A stretch of 64,000 nucleotides of DNA from Oleiphilus messinensis (GTDB lineage Bacteria > Pseudomonadota > Gammaproteobacteria > Pseudomonadales > Oleiphilaceae): assembly GCF_002162375.1 (NCBI RefSeq), contig NZ_CP021425.1, positions 927,501 to 991,500 on the forward strand, written 5' to 3'. Position 1 is the first letter of the stretch, and each line of letters opens with the position of its first letter. Under the pieces are notes generated by a model, which saw only the letters and a list, made by a program, of their open reading frames with translations, had not been told where the DNA came from and searched no databases. This document shows positions 1 to 11,124 of the stretch, in pieces. The position numbers and the translations under genes are program-made.

Positions 1-120
1 CAAACGATTCTGGTGTTTTAAAATCGTTACGGTGTGAGACCAGATAAGCTCAAGAGGTATCGACGCGAGTCGATCACTTTTGCGATGCATGCATCACAAA
101 AGACCGCTTGGGGTTATATA
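1..120 (+). other. 3' part of 16S-23S internal transcribed spacer
   Basis: This is the spacer immediately before 23S rRNA. No tRNA is visible in this part; the 16S gene lies outside the window. Positions 103-126 are almost perfectly complementary to 2992-3016 just after the 23S gene (accgcttgggg... against ...cccaagcggt), forming the long stem that brackets pre-23S rRNA and is normally cut by RNase III. The stem is read directly; the RNase III role is known from other bacterial rRNA operons. Confidence 0.8.
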
Positions 121-2999
<2,879 letters not shown>

Positions 3000-3109
3000 T
3001 ATAACACCCAAGCGGTTTTGACCCAAAATCAAATGACTGTGAATCTTATTTACTCGCTTTGTTCAGCCATGAACAGTTAAAGACAGAACGCATACGATCA
3101 ACTTGTTTT

Positions 3110-3226
3110 GTCTGACGATCATAGCGGACGTGAACCACCTGATCCCATACCGAACTCAGTAGTGAAACCGTCCAGCGCCGATGGTAGTGTGGGGTCTCCC
3201 CATGTGAGAGTAGGTCATTGTCAGGC
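3110..3226 (+). rRNA. rrf: 5S ribosomal RNA
   Basis: About 117 nt. The ends tgtctgacga and tcattgtcaggc pair, and the conserved core ccgaactcagtagtgaaac and gccgatggtagtgtgggg is present. It lies about 110 nt after 23S and is followed directly by a Rho-independent terminator, so it is the last gene of the rRNA operon. Confidence 0.97.
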
Positions 3227-3237
3227 TCCTAATTGAA

Positions 3238-3270
3238 AACCCCAGTGGTAGATACCACTGGGGTTTTTTT
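3238..3270 (+). terminator. rRNA operon terminator
   Basis: A 13-bp perfect stem (aaccccagtggta / taccactggggtt) with a very short loop is followed by seven T residues. It starts about 12 nt after 5S rRNA. Confidence 0.93.
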
Positions 3271-3378
3271 ATGCCTGTCGCATTACATCCCCCCAATGCT
3301 TTTGTCTATGTAGTTTATTATCTGCTTAACTTTGGCTATCTTTATAGTATTGTAAGTAATTCAGAGCCGAAGCTTCGT

Positions 3379-4149
3379 ATGGACCAGCAGATTTTCGAAA
3401 TTGCGTTTGAAGGTGAAATCATTCCTGGGGTGACACTTGATCTCGCTAAGCAGAATATGACCAAATTATTCAAAGCATCACCTGCCCAAATCGAGAAAAT
3501 GTTCTCGGGCAAGCGTGTGGTTTTGAAGAGTAAATTGGACAAACCAACAGCATTAAAATACCAGGCTCTACTAAAGAAAAATGGTGCAGTCTGCCGTATC
3601 GGCATGATCGCGAAGCAAGATAATGTGCAGGCACCCGCGTCCACTCCACAAACTGCTACTACCACAGATTCAAAACAGGCTCCATCTAATGGGAAGTCTG
3701 CTATACCTGCGCGTACTGTATCTGAGAGTGCATTGACGAAAAAAGAAGTCAGCCAATCATCTGTGAAGAGTACTTTTGAAGTTGTAAAACCAAATCCCTT
3801 TATGGATGGCAGTGCTGAGCGGCCGCCGCTAAGAGAGGTCGGAAACGAAAATATTCAACTGGCCGGGGAAAAGGTGGACTCAATATTGTCCGACCTTGAT
3901 TTGAATCTGGATGAAGCAGGCATCAGGCTCTCCGATGAAGTTGAGATTGTTGCGCCTGAGTTTGAAAACTTGGATAGTATATCCATTGCACCTACTGGGA
4001 GCCAACTCTCGGAGGAAAACCAACTTCCACCCCCACCAGCGCCAGACGTGGAACATTTAAGCATTGCTCCGGCGGGAGAGGATTTGGGGGAGTTGAAACA
4101 GGAGAAGAAAGCGCTTAATCCCGATATATCTCATTTGAAATTGAGTTAA
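3379..4149 (+). CDS. Protein with N-terminal L7/L12-C-like domain and acidic tail
   Basis: The frame is open back into the rRNA terminator. I place the start at the internal ATG at 3379 (MDQQIFEIAFEG), giving 256 aa, because the upstream 36 residues would begin right at the terminator T tract. Residues 1-75 (FEGEIIPGVTLDLAKQNM...LFSGKRVVLKS...ALKYQALLKKNGAVCRI) resemble a small domain of proteobacterial hypothetical proteins with a fold like the L7/L12 C-terminus; I recognise this by pattern only. The rest is low-complexity and acidic or proline-rich, with loosely repeated segments of the type SIAPxGxxL (DSISIAPTGSQL, HLSIAPAGEDL). There is no signal peptide, so it is probably cytoplasmic. 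Function is unknown. It is monocistronic, convergent with the GntR gene. Confidence 0.75.
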   Translation: MDQQIFEIAFEGEIIPGVTLDLAKQNMTKLFKASPAQIEKMFSGKRVVLKSKLDKPTALKYQALLKKNGAVCRIGMIAKQDNVQAPASTPQTATTTDSKQAPSNGKSAIPARTVSESALTKKEVSQSSVKSTFEVVKPNPFMDGSAERPPLREVGNENIQLAGEKVDSILSDLDLNLDEAGIRLSDEVEIVAPEFENLDSISIAPTGSQLSEENQLPPPPAPDVEHLSIAPAGEDLGELKQEKKALNPDISHLKLS

Positions 4150-4177
4150 CGTAAACAGACCCTAGGGCCTGTTTACG
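4150..4177. terminator. Symmetric hairpin between convergent genes
   Basis: A near-perfect 28-bp inverted repeat (cgtaaacag ... ctgtttacg with ccctaggg in the centre) immediately follows the stop of the plus-strand gene and overlaps the end of the minus-strand GntR gene. There is no T tract, so it may be a weak bidirectional terminator; that role is inferred. Confidence 0.5.
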
Positions 4178-4830
4178 CTGGCAAGCACCTGATCACATTG
4201 TTCCTGGCCGTAAAAATTAATGATCCGAATAAGTTCCTCTTCGTCTCTGGCCTTTATGGCATCAATCGAATGTCGCATTTGATCAAGGTTGTCTTGCAGG
4301 ACTTTCGGCCCCTCACGCAGTGCCATAAACGCGCAACGCTTCGCCGAAGGCCACAAATCCTGTATCGCTGAGACCATGAAGTAATTGTCTGCATAAGCCA
4401 GGGATATTTGAGTGTACTGGATACCCAGATCCAGAAACTCCATCAATCTGCCTTGCTGAAAGCACTGACTCATTTTTTGATAAAGACTCTCAAGGTTGTG
4501 CAGATCATCCTCGGTTCGATTAAGTAACAATTTAGTACCGGTATGGCAAAGAATCAGCAACAGCATCTCATAGAGACTCTTGACGAAGTGCTCATCGAGT
4601 TCGGTAACAGTGCAACCCTTTCGTGGAATATTTCTAACCAGGTGCCGTTTTTCTAAGAGAAGCAGGGCTTCACGGATGGAGCCATGGCTGACGTTGAGAT
4701 CTTTAGCCATTGCATTTTCATAAATACGCTCGCCTGACTTCAGCTTGCCAAATGCGATCATATTTTCAATATGTTGAGCAACCTGTTCGGTCAGCGTCTC
4801 TTTGGGTTTGAATTCCACAGATAAAATCAC
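4162..4830 (-). CDS. GntR-family transcriptional regulator, FCD type
   Basis: 222 aa, the usual size for the FadR/FCD subfamily. Residues about 10-72 form the winged helix-turn-helix (IENMIAFGKLKSGERIYENA, MAKDLNVSHGSIREALLLLE, then the wing LVRNIPRKGCTVTEL). Residues about 80-215 are a helical FCD effector domain that usually binds a small carboxylate, often with a metal. The start is a GTG with no strong ribosome binding site. The nearest minus-strand gene upstream is the cardiolipin synthase, which ends 128 bp away. The ligand and targets cannot be read from the sequence. Confidence 0.88.
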   Translation of the reverse strand: MILSVEFKPKETLTEQVAQHIENMIAFGKLKSGERIYENAMAKDLNVSHGSIREALLLLEKRHLVRNIPRKGCTVTELDEHFVKSLYEMLLLILCHTGTKLLLNRTEDDLHNLESLYQKMSQCFQQGRLMEFLDLGIQYTQISLAYADNYFMVSAIQDLWPSAKRCAFMALREGPKVLQDNLDQMRHSIDAIKARDEEELIRIINFYGQEQCDQVLASVNRP

Positions 4831-4957
4831 TCATTTACAGCAAAAAAATGACGATATGAAACGTCAACAGAACTTAGTATTTATTGTTGTTTCAGTTTAT
4901 ACCTTCTCTGAAAGATTAAAAAGAAGCAGAGTCTGATTCGGGCAGGTTTGTACTTAG

Positions 4958-6373
4958 TCAGAGTATCGGTGCGAGCAGTCTTGCAGCCCTGCACAGTAGT
5001 TTGAAGGGGAGTGACCGGAGTTCATATTGAGATGCGGGCAAGGTGTTCGAGGCTGAAAAGTCACGTACTAGCACTTGGGTTAGTTCTGCCACAAAAGATT
5101 TATCGTGAACAATGGCAGAGACTTCGAAGTTTAGTTTCATTGAGCGGTTATCCAGGTTGGCAGTACCGACTACGCCATGAGTGTCGTCGACTAATAATAC
5201 TTTCTGGTGCATAAAGCCTTTCTCATAGCGATAAATTTTAATGCCCGCAGTATCTGCTTGCGCAAGGTAAGAGTAGGTGGCGTAATAAATGAATTTGTGG
5301 TCAGGCTTGCGGGGAATGAGGATTCTTACGTCAACACCTCTCAGGCTTGCAAGCTGGAGTGCGCTCATTATTTGGATATCTGGTACAAAGTAGGGGGTTG
5401 CTATCCATAATCGTGATTTTGCCTGGTTGATACATTGTAAAAAAAACAATTCGCAATAGTTAAGTTCATCAGCGGGGCCTGTTGCGAGTATGAGCGCTTT
5501 TTGGTCTTCATCGTATTTGGGTGCCAAATTTGGTTTTGGCAGTTCTGGAATATACCCGGTCGCCCAATGCCAATCCTCCAGGAATGATAACTGTAGTCCC
5601 ATGACCGCAGGCCCCTCAATTTTTAAATGTGTGTCACGCCAGGGGGCATACCGGGTTGTCCTATCAAGATATTCATCACCGATATTGATGCCGCCCACGT
5701 AACCTGTTTCGCCATCCGTTACAACGATTTTACGGTGATTCCGGAAATTGAGTTGCAATCGTTTCAGGTAAGACCTCAAAGTACCGAACGGATGAACCAG
5801 AATTCCCGCTTCTTGGAGGTCTCTCAGGTATTCGCTGCTCAGGCCTGCGCACCCGACATCATCATACAGGAAGAACACGATTACGCCGGACCGGGCTTTT
5901 TTCATTAGTAGCGTTTTAAATTGCAAACCCAGTTCGTCGTCTCTGACAATGTAAAATTCAGTCAGTATGTAGCGCTCTGCGTTAAGTATGCTGTTGAACA
6001 TACTCTCGATGGTCGCGTTTCCATTTACCAATAATGTGCATCGGTTATGCTCTGTGAATGGCAGTCGTGCCAGGGTCTCAAAAACCTCTTTACTGGAATC
6101 GGGTTGTTGGTACAGGGGACGATGAGGGGCGATAAGCTGATCCAGTTGAAAGGCCAGGTTATCCAGTTTTCGATCATCTTTGCGCCGAGCCCGGGCATAG
6201 CCTTCAAAACGGTTGCGCCCAAATACGAGGTATAGCGGCAGGGCAAGGTAGGGGAGCGTCAGTAATGCAATGATCCAGCCGATTGCACTTTGCGCTGTAC
6301 GGTAATGCTGCAGAACCTGAAGAATACAGACTAGTGCTGTTGTGTAGACGAGAATCAGGCCGAGGTAGAGCAC
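4958..6373 (-). CDS. cls: Cardiolipin synthase (phospholipase D superfamily)
   Basis: 471 aa, the standard length for bacterial Cls enzymes, which condense two phosphatidylglycerols to cardiolipin in the inner membrane. Two N-terminal membrane segments (about 2-20 and 30-50) precede two HKD catalytic motifs: HRKIVVTDGETGYVGGIN near residue 214 and HQKVLLVDDTHGVVGTANLD near residue 390, both with the H, K and D residues intact. The first motif has GG where GS is usual. The start is a GTG without a clear ribosome binding site, so the exact N-terminus is uncertain. It follows the E2 gene by about 75 bp on the same strand and could be cotranscribed with the dehydrogenase operon. Confidence 0.93.
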   Translation of the reverse strand: MLYLGLILVYTTALVCILQVLQHYRTAQSAIGWIIALLTLPYLALPLYLVFGRNRFEGYARARRKDDRKLDNLAFQLDQLIAPHRPLYQQPDSSKEVFETLARLPFTEHNRCTLLVNGNATIESMFNSILNAERYILTEFYIVRDDELGLQFKTLLMKKARSGVIVFFLYDDVGCAGLSSEYLRDLQEAGILVHPFGTLRSYLKRLQLNFRNHRKIVVTDGETGYVGGINIGDEYLDRTTRYAPWRDTHLKIEGPAVMGLQLSFLEDWHWATGYIPELPKPNLAPKYDEDQKALILATGPADELNYCELFFLQCINQAKSRLWIATPYFVPDIQIMSALQLASLRGVDVRILIPRKPDHKFIYYATYSYLAQADTAGIKIYRYEKGFMHQKVLLVDDTHGVVGTANLDNRSMKLNFEVSAIVHDKSFVAELTQVLVRDFSASNTLPASQYELRSLPFKLLCRAARLLAPIL

Positions 6374-6448
6374 GGTTGTGTGCGAGACAAATGTCTGTAT
6401 GACGATGGCCTGATCCTCCGTGGTAAAGCGAAGTCTTGCGCCGTTATG

Positions 6449-7687
6449 CTACTCCCGGGTCTCCAGGTTTTCAATAAGTGCAGCAAGAAATCGTGCGGCT
6501 TCTCCTCCAGTCGCGGCACGATGGTCAAATGTAAGGGAAATCGGTATTCGTTTGCGAATGGCGATTTGCTGGTTTCTGGCAACAACCTCTTCTCGAATCT
6601 TGCCCGCGCCGATAATTGCAATTTGCGGTGGAACAACGACCGGATTACCATAGCGACCTGCAATTGTGCCGAAGTTTGATAAGGTTATCGTGCCGCCTTG
6701 CATTTCCTCCGGGGGGATTGTCCGATTCAAGACGTCTTCGCGCAGGCGATTCAGGCCCTGTCGTAAGTCAGAGCCTTCCCGTTTCTGGATATTTCGTAAG
6801 ACCGGTACAAACAGCCCTTCATCCGTGTCTACGGCGATGGCAACATCAACCTGCTGACGCAGTCGTCGGGTTAAAGAATCACCATAAAACCAGCCATTCA
6901 ATGCCGGCGATTTTCGAGCTGCGTAGCCTATCGCCCGAATCAGGCGGATCGTTATATCTGTCCCGCCGAGCCAGTCATGAATATCGGCATCATCGCAAAG
7001 CGTCACAGGGACGACTTGTTCGTGGGACTTTTGCATCGCCACGGCCATACTTCTGCGAACCCCGCGAAGCGTTTCAGCTTCGCCGTGGTGTTCCGTTACC
7101 AATGCAGCATGCTCAATGTCCTTGATTGTGATATGCCCGTCGCTGCCGGAACCGGTAACAAGCTGTAAATCTACGCCTTTCCGTTCGGCGAGGGCTCTTA
7201 TCGCAGGTGTTGCACGCCCGTGGATGGCATTTCTGCTTGAGTCCGGCGCACCGATGATAAATCGATCCTCCCGTTCGTTGCCTCGGGACTGTTTGAGTGT
7301 GCCAACCACGGTACCTGAGTCGGCACGGATACTGTTTTCCGGGTCGTCTGTGCAGGCTGGCGGGATGGTACTGTTTGGTGCAGTCTCTGGCGCAGCCGCT
7401 GAGTTTGCATCAGTAGCAGATGTCGGATCAGCGTTTGATATCAGCACGGAACCGAATTCCAGAAGGGGTTCACCTGTATGAATAATATCGCCTGCTTGTC
7501 CGAACATTGCCGCTATGGTTCCTGTTTGCGGTGAGGGCACTTCGACAATGGCTTTGGCCGTTTCAACCTCGACCAGTATTTGATCGACTTCGACAGTATC
7601 CCCAACAGCAACATGCCATTTTACGATCTCTGCATCGGGCAGGCCTTCACCCAGATCCGGGAGCAGGAAGTAGCTTGGCTTAGTCAT
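6449..7687 (-). CDS. bkdB: E2 dihydrolipoyl acyltransferase of 2-oxoacid dehydrogenase complex
   Basis: 412 aa. Residues 1-80 are a single lipoyl domain with the lipoylated lysine in VEVETAKAIVEVPSP. A charged linker follows, then a peripheral subunit-binding domain (about 150-190, RATPAIRALAERKGVDL...GSGSDGHITIKDIE) and the C-terminal acyltransferase domain. The active-site motif is LTFDHRAATGGEAARF; the usual HxxxDG aspartate is replaced by Thr, while His is kept. It overlaps E1 beta by 8 nt (ATGACTAA) and has a GGAGA site upstream. The leucine-dehydrogenase-type gene in the operon points to branched-chain 2-oxoacids as substrate; the Pseudomonas-style gene name is assigned on that inference. 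No E3 (lpd) gene is present here. Confidence 0.88.
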   Translation of the reverse strand: MTKPSYFLLPDLGEGLPDAEIVKWHVAVGDTVEVDQILVEVETAKAIVEVPSPQTGTIAAMFGQAGDIIHTGEPLLEFGSVLISNADPTSATDANSAAAPETAPNSTIPPACTDDPENSIRADSGTVVGTLKQSRGNEREDRFIIGAPDSSRNAIHGRATPAIRALAERKGVDLQLVTGSGSDGHITIKDIEHAALVTEHHGEAETLRGVRRSMAVAMQKSHEQVVPVTLCDDADIHDWLGGTDITIRLIRAIGYAARKSPALNGWFYGDSLTRRLRQQVDVAIAVDTDEGLFVPVLRNIQKREGSDLRQGLNRLREDVLNRTIPPEEMQGGTITLSNFGTIAGRYGNPVVVPPQIAIIGAGKIREEVVARNQQIAIRKRIPISLTFDHRAATGGEAARFLAALIENLETRE

Positions 7688-8687
7688 AGTCCAGAGTCTC
7701 CTTCACCGCCTTGATAATTTTCTCAGTTGTTGGTAAATACAGCGATTCCTGTTTGAAATACGGCATAATGGTGTCATAGCCGGTAACACGCTTTACCGGT
7801 GCGCGCAGGTCGGTGAGGGCGTGCTCTGCAAGGGTGGCGGCGATCTCTGCACCAACACCACATTCCCGTGCGGCTTCATGAACAATGACACAATGCCCTG
7901 TTTTGGCCACAGAGCAAATAATCGTTTCCCGATCCAGAGGACTTATGGTCGCGACATCAATCACTTCGCATTCTATGCCTTCTTCAGCCAGTTGTTGTGC
8001 TGCCTCAAGGGTTTCCTGTATCATCGCGCCCCAGGATACGAGCGTGATGTGCTGCCCTTCTTGGAGTGTGAAGCACGTGTCGAGGGGCAGTGCCTGTCCA
8101 GCATTTTCAACGGTTTGGTTCGCGGCCCTGTAGATCCGTTTAGGTTCCAGAAAGATCACAGGATCGGGATTTCGAATCGATGCGAGCAGGAGGCCATAAG
8201 CGCGAGCGGGTGAACTTGGAATGACCACGCGAATGCCCGGTATGTGGGCAAATAACGCTTCCGTACTTTCCGAATGATGTTCTGGAGCGTGAATACCACC
8301 ACCGAACGGTGCACGAAGCACCAACGGGCAATGTAATCGCCCACGTGTCCTGTTGCGCATACGCGCAGCATGGCTGATGACCTGTTCCATCGTGGCATAG
8401 ATAAATCCCATGAACTGGATTTCAGCGACCGGTTTCAAGCCTTGAACTGACATCCCTACGGCCATGCCAGCGATTAGCGTTTCAGCGAGAGGGGTATCCA
8501 TCACCCGTTTTAATCCGAACTGCTTGCGAAGATCCACCGTCGCCCTGAAAACACCACCATTCAATGCAACATCTTCCCCAAGTACGACGACTGTCTCATC
8601 GGCCTGCATTTCGTGAGCCAGGGCGAGGTTTATCGCTTCAACCAACGTGACAGGTCGTGTGATATGTGTAGATGCGATTGCGTTCAT
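7680..8687 (-). CDS. bkdA2: 2-oxoacid dehydrogenase E1 component, beta subunit
   Basis: 335 aa, typical for the alpha2-beta2 type E1. It shows the transketolase pyrimidine-domain features VVLGEDVALNGGVFRAT, DTPLAETLIAGMAVGMS and EIQFMGFIYATMEQVISHAARMR, then the C-terminal transketolase domain (ITLVSWGAMIQETLEAAQ, EVIDVATISPLDRETI). It helps bind thiamine diphosphate and forms the lipoyl entry channel. The ATG overlaps the E1 alpha stop (ATGA-type coupling) and is preceded by GGGAGGACCT. Together with E1 alpha and E2 it oxidatively decarboxylates 2-oxoacids, most likely those from Leu/Ile/Val. Pyruvate or acetoin are less likely alternatives. Confidence 0.9.
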   Translation of the reverse strand: MNAIASTHITRPVTLVEAINLALAHEMQADETVVVLGEDVALNGGVFRATVDLRKQFGLKRVMDTPLAETLIAGMAVGMSVQGLKPVAEIQFMGFIYATMEQVISHAARMRNRTRGRLHCPLVLRAPFGGGIHAPEHHSESTEALFAHIPGIRVVIPSSPARAYGLLLASIRNPDPVIFLEPKRIYRAANQTVENAGQALPLDTCFTLQEGQHITLVSWGAMIQETLEAAQQLAEEGIECEVIDVATISPLDRETIICSVAKTGHCVIVHEAARECGVGAEIAATLAEHALTDLRAPVKRVTGYDTIMPYFKQESLYLPTTEKIIKAVKETLDYD

Positions 8688-9769
8688 AGGTCCTCCCGAG
8701 TCGAGACTGCTAGCTCTTCGTATTGTGCGAGATAGGCTCTGGGGAGCGTCTCATACAGATGTTCAAACATGGCTGTTGGCTTATCGGGCGGTGTGTTCAA
8801 GTAGTCTTTAACTTCAACATCCACCGTTTCTTTACAGGTGACCCGCCACTGCTGTTCACGCTCTTCAGACCAAAGTTCGCGAATCTTCAGGTAGTTCAAC
8901 AGCCGGGTTACCGACTCTGTTTTCCAGGCATTCTCAACTTCTTCACGAGCGCGATACCGGGTTGCGTCATCCGCAGTGGTGTGGTCTCCGAGGCGATAGG
9001 TAATGGCCTCAATCAGGGTGGGGCCTTTGCCCAAGTAAGCACGTTGCAAAGCCTTATGCACCTGATCATAAACGGCGGTAAAGTCATCCCCGTCGACGAC
9101 AACGCCGGGGATGCCTGCACCAATTGCTTTTTGAGCCAGAGTGGTAGCATTGCATTGCGCTTTTCTGGGGGTGGAGATCGCCCATTGGTTATTGATGACT
9201 ACCAGAACCAAAGGTAAATGCCAGGCACCGGCGAGGTTGAGTGCCTCAAGAAAATCGCCCTTGCTGGTAGAGCCATCACCCCCGGTGACCACGGTTGCCT
9301 GCTTGTTCCCTTTTATTTTCTGCGCGCTGGCAATTCCGGCGGCATGACAGAATTGCGTTGCGATTGGTACACAGTTGGGAAGGTCTTGCGGGCAATTTTT
9401 GTAATTACTACCCCGCTCGTCACCTCCCCAGTAACGAAGAATTTCAGAGAGTTTCACCCCTCGAAGGTTTAAAGTAGCCTGATCTCGATAATAGGGGACA
9501 AATACATCATCTGGATGCATGGCAAGCCCAATTGCAGTATTGACTCCCTCGTGGCCCTGGCAGGAAGGATAGGTTCCCAACTGTCCGGTGCGCTGTAGCG
9601 CAATTGCTTTTTGGTCGAATATCCGGATCAAGCGCATATGCTGGTAGGCCCTGATCAGCAGCTCATCACTTATGGTTTCGGGAAGTGGAGATTGTGCACT
9701 GTTATCAGGCAATAGATAGCGAATGCCCGGTATGTTGAATGCGTAGTTGCATTGTATAGTGGATTGCAT
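8684..9769 (-). CDS. bkdA1: 2-oxoacid dehydrogenase E1 component, alpha subunit
   Basis: The frame is open 27 nt further upstream, but the ATG at 9769 has a perfect GGAGG six bases before it, giving 361 aa (MQSTIQCNYAFNI). The thiamine-diphosphate motif is GGDGSTSKGDFLEALNLAGA...VINNQWAIS (GDG to NN), and LGTYPSCQGHEGVNTAIGLA and RLGDHTTADDATRYR are family hallmarks. It catalyses decarboxylation of the 2-oxoacid and transfer to lipoyl-E2. It starts 28 bases after the dehydrogenase stop codon and is translationally coupled to E1 beta. Confidence 0.92.
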   Translation of the reverse strand: MQSTIQCNYAFNIPGIRYLLPDNSAQSPLPETISDELLIRAYQHMRLIRIFDQKAIALQRTGQLGTYPSCQGHEGVNTAIGLAMHPDDVFVPYYRDQATLNLRGVKLSEILRYWGGDERGSNYKNCPQDLPNCVPIATQFCHAAGIASAQKIKGNKQATVVTGGDGSTSKGDFLEALNLAGAWHLPLVLVVINNQWAISTPRKAQCNATTLAQKAIGAGIPGVVVDGDDFTAVYDQVHKALQRAYLGKGPTLIEAITYRLGDHTTADDATRYRAREEVENAWKTESVTRLLNYLKIRELWSEEREQQWRVTCKETVDVEVKDYLNTPPDKPTAMFEHLYETLPRAYLAQYEELAVSTREDL

Positions 9770-9796
9770 GACTGTCCTCCGTTGTCCGATGGACAA

Positions 9797-10822
9797 TTAC
9801 GCAGAAATAGCAGATAGCTTGGCTTCGGCCAGCTCGTCTGCGATTTCGCTGGTTGCTTTGTTTTGCGTTTTGGAGTGCTCAAAAATTTCACTCAGCGTCT
9901 GGGAAATTTCCGCCGTTTTGGTGTGAATGTGTTCGTCTGGTTCGCTTGCGTGATGCATGGACGCGTAGATCAAACCACCGGCGTTAATTACATAGTCCGG
10001 AGCATAAAGAATACCGGCTTGATGCAGTTCGCGACCTTCCTGAGCGGTAGCCAGTTGGTTATTTGCAGAGCCCGCGACGATACTGCATTGCAGGCGTGAG
10101 AGGGTTTCCGGATTGATAATGCCTCCCAGGCCGCAAGGTGCAAACACATCGCACTCAACATCGTATATTGCGTTGGCCTGAACTTGCTCAGCTTGAAAGG
10201 ATTCGCAGGCTTGTTTCACTCTAGTGGGGTTGATATCGCTCACGATCAGGTTTGCTCCGGCTTCATGCAGGAGGTTTGCCAGCGCAAAGCCGACATTTCC
10301 CAAGCCTTGTAATGCGACCCGAATCCCTTCCAGATGCTCTGTGTGCAATTGGTGGTACACCGCGGCTTGAATGCCTTCAAAAACCCCTTGAGCCGTGAAC
10401 TGAGACGGGTTTTTCTCGCGACTCGTACTTGTGACATGGCGGGTCTGATTGGCAATGATATCCATTTCAAAAGCGCTTGTGCCGCTGTCTATTGCCGTTA
10501 TGTACCTACCATTCAGAGACTCGACAAATTGGCCAAACCGGGTAAATAATTTCTCTGGATCGTAGTTGGCGGGTTTGATAATAACGGATTTGCCGCCACC
10601 TTGTTTAACGCCCGCCAAAACAGCCTTGTAACTCATACCCCTTGCGAGTCGAATGGCGTCATGAATTGCTTTATTATCATCGTCATAGGTCAGAAAGCGG
10701 CATCCGCCGAGTGCTGGGCCCATTTTTGTGCTATGAATTGCGATGATGGCGTGTAAGCCGGAATCGGCATCGCGGCGGAAGTGTATTTCTTGGATATCGG
10801 ACTGTTCTAAAATTGCGAACAT
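9797..10822 (-). CDS. Glu/Leu/Phe/Val dehydrogenase (probable leucine dehydrogenase)
   Basis: The longest frame begins with a GTG inside the ribosome binding site; the ATG at 10822 preceded by GAGGAG is the likely start (341 aa, MFAILEQSD). This matches the roughly 340-370 aa leucine/valine dehydrogenase subfamily rather than glutamate dehydrogenase. It has the catalytic lysine motif SYKAVLAGVKQGGGKSVI and an NAD-binding Rossmann motif VALQGLGNVGFALANLL. It deaminates branched-chain amino acids to the 2-oxoacids used by the downstream complex, so the four genes form one catabolic module. Regulation by the AraC-type gene upstream is plausible. Confidence 0.88.
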   Translation of the reverse strand: MFAILEQSDIQEIHFRRDADSGLHAIIAIHSTKMGPALGGCRFLTYDDDNKAIHDAIRLARGMSYKAVLAGVKQGGGKSVIIKPANYDPEKLFTRFGQFVESLNGRYITAIDSGTSAFEMDIIANQTRHVTSTSREKNPSQFTAQGVFEGIQAAVYHQLHTEHLEGIRVALQGLGNVGFALANLLHEAGANLIVSDINPTRVKQACESFQAEQVQANAIYDVECDVFAPCGLGGIINPETLSRLQCSIVAGSANNQLATAQEGRELHQAGILYAPDYVINAGGLIYASMHHASEPDEHIHTKTAEISQTLSEIFEHSKTQNKATSEIADELAEAKLSAISA

Positions 10823-11124
10823 AATGCTACTTCTCCTCACGTCGCCCGCTGTCTAGACGATGGCGGATCAGCTTGTGGCCGACTGCCGGAGCATGAATTA
10901 TGCTGTTCGACTAAACATTGGTCAGTTTTACTTAGTGCTAGTGTGGTGCTGCATCGGTAGTAATACAGAACGTTACCTGTGTCGGAATCGCCATGTTTAC
11001 TCAGATCCATTATAGATCGAGATAGATTAAAATATAATCAAAATTGTGTGATATTTGTGACCATCTGTGAGGTCTGTGGTGATGAATTATGCAAATCGAA
11101 GTGTCGAGATACTGGTATGGGGCA
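10823..11124. other. Intergenic region between AraC-type regulator and dehydrogenase operon
   Basis: About 300 bp with no credible gene. It must carry the operon promoter. It is AT-rich between 11020 and 11100, with a possible -10 in the ttaaaatataatca stretch on either strand. I see no hairpin with a T tract and no convincing operator. Confidence 0.4.
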
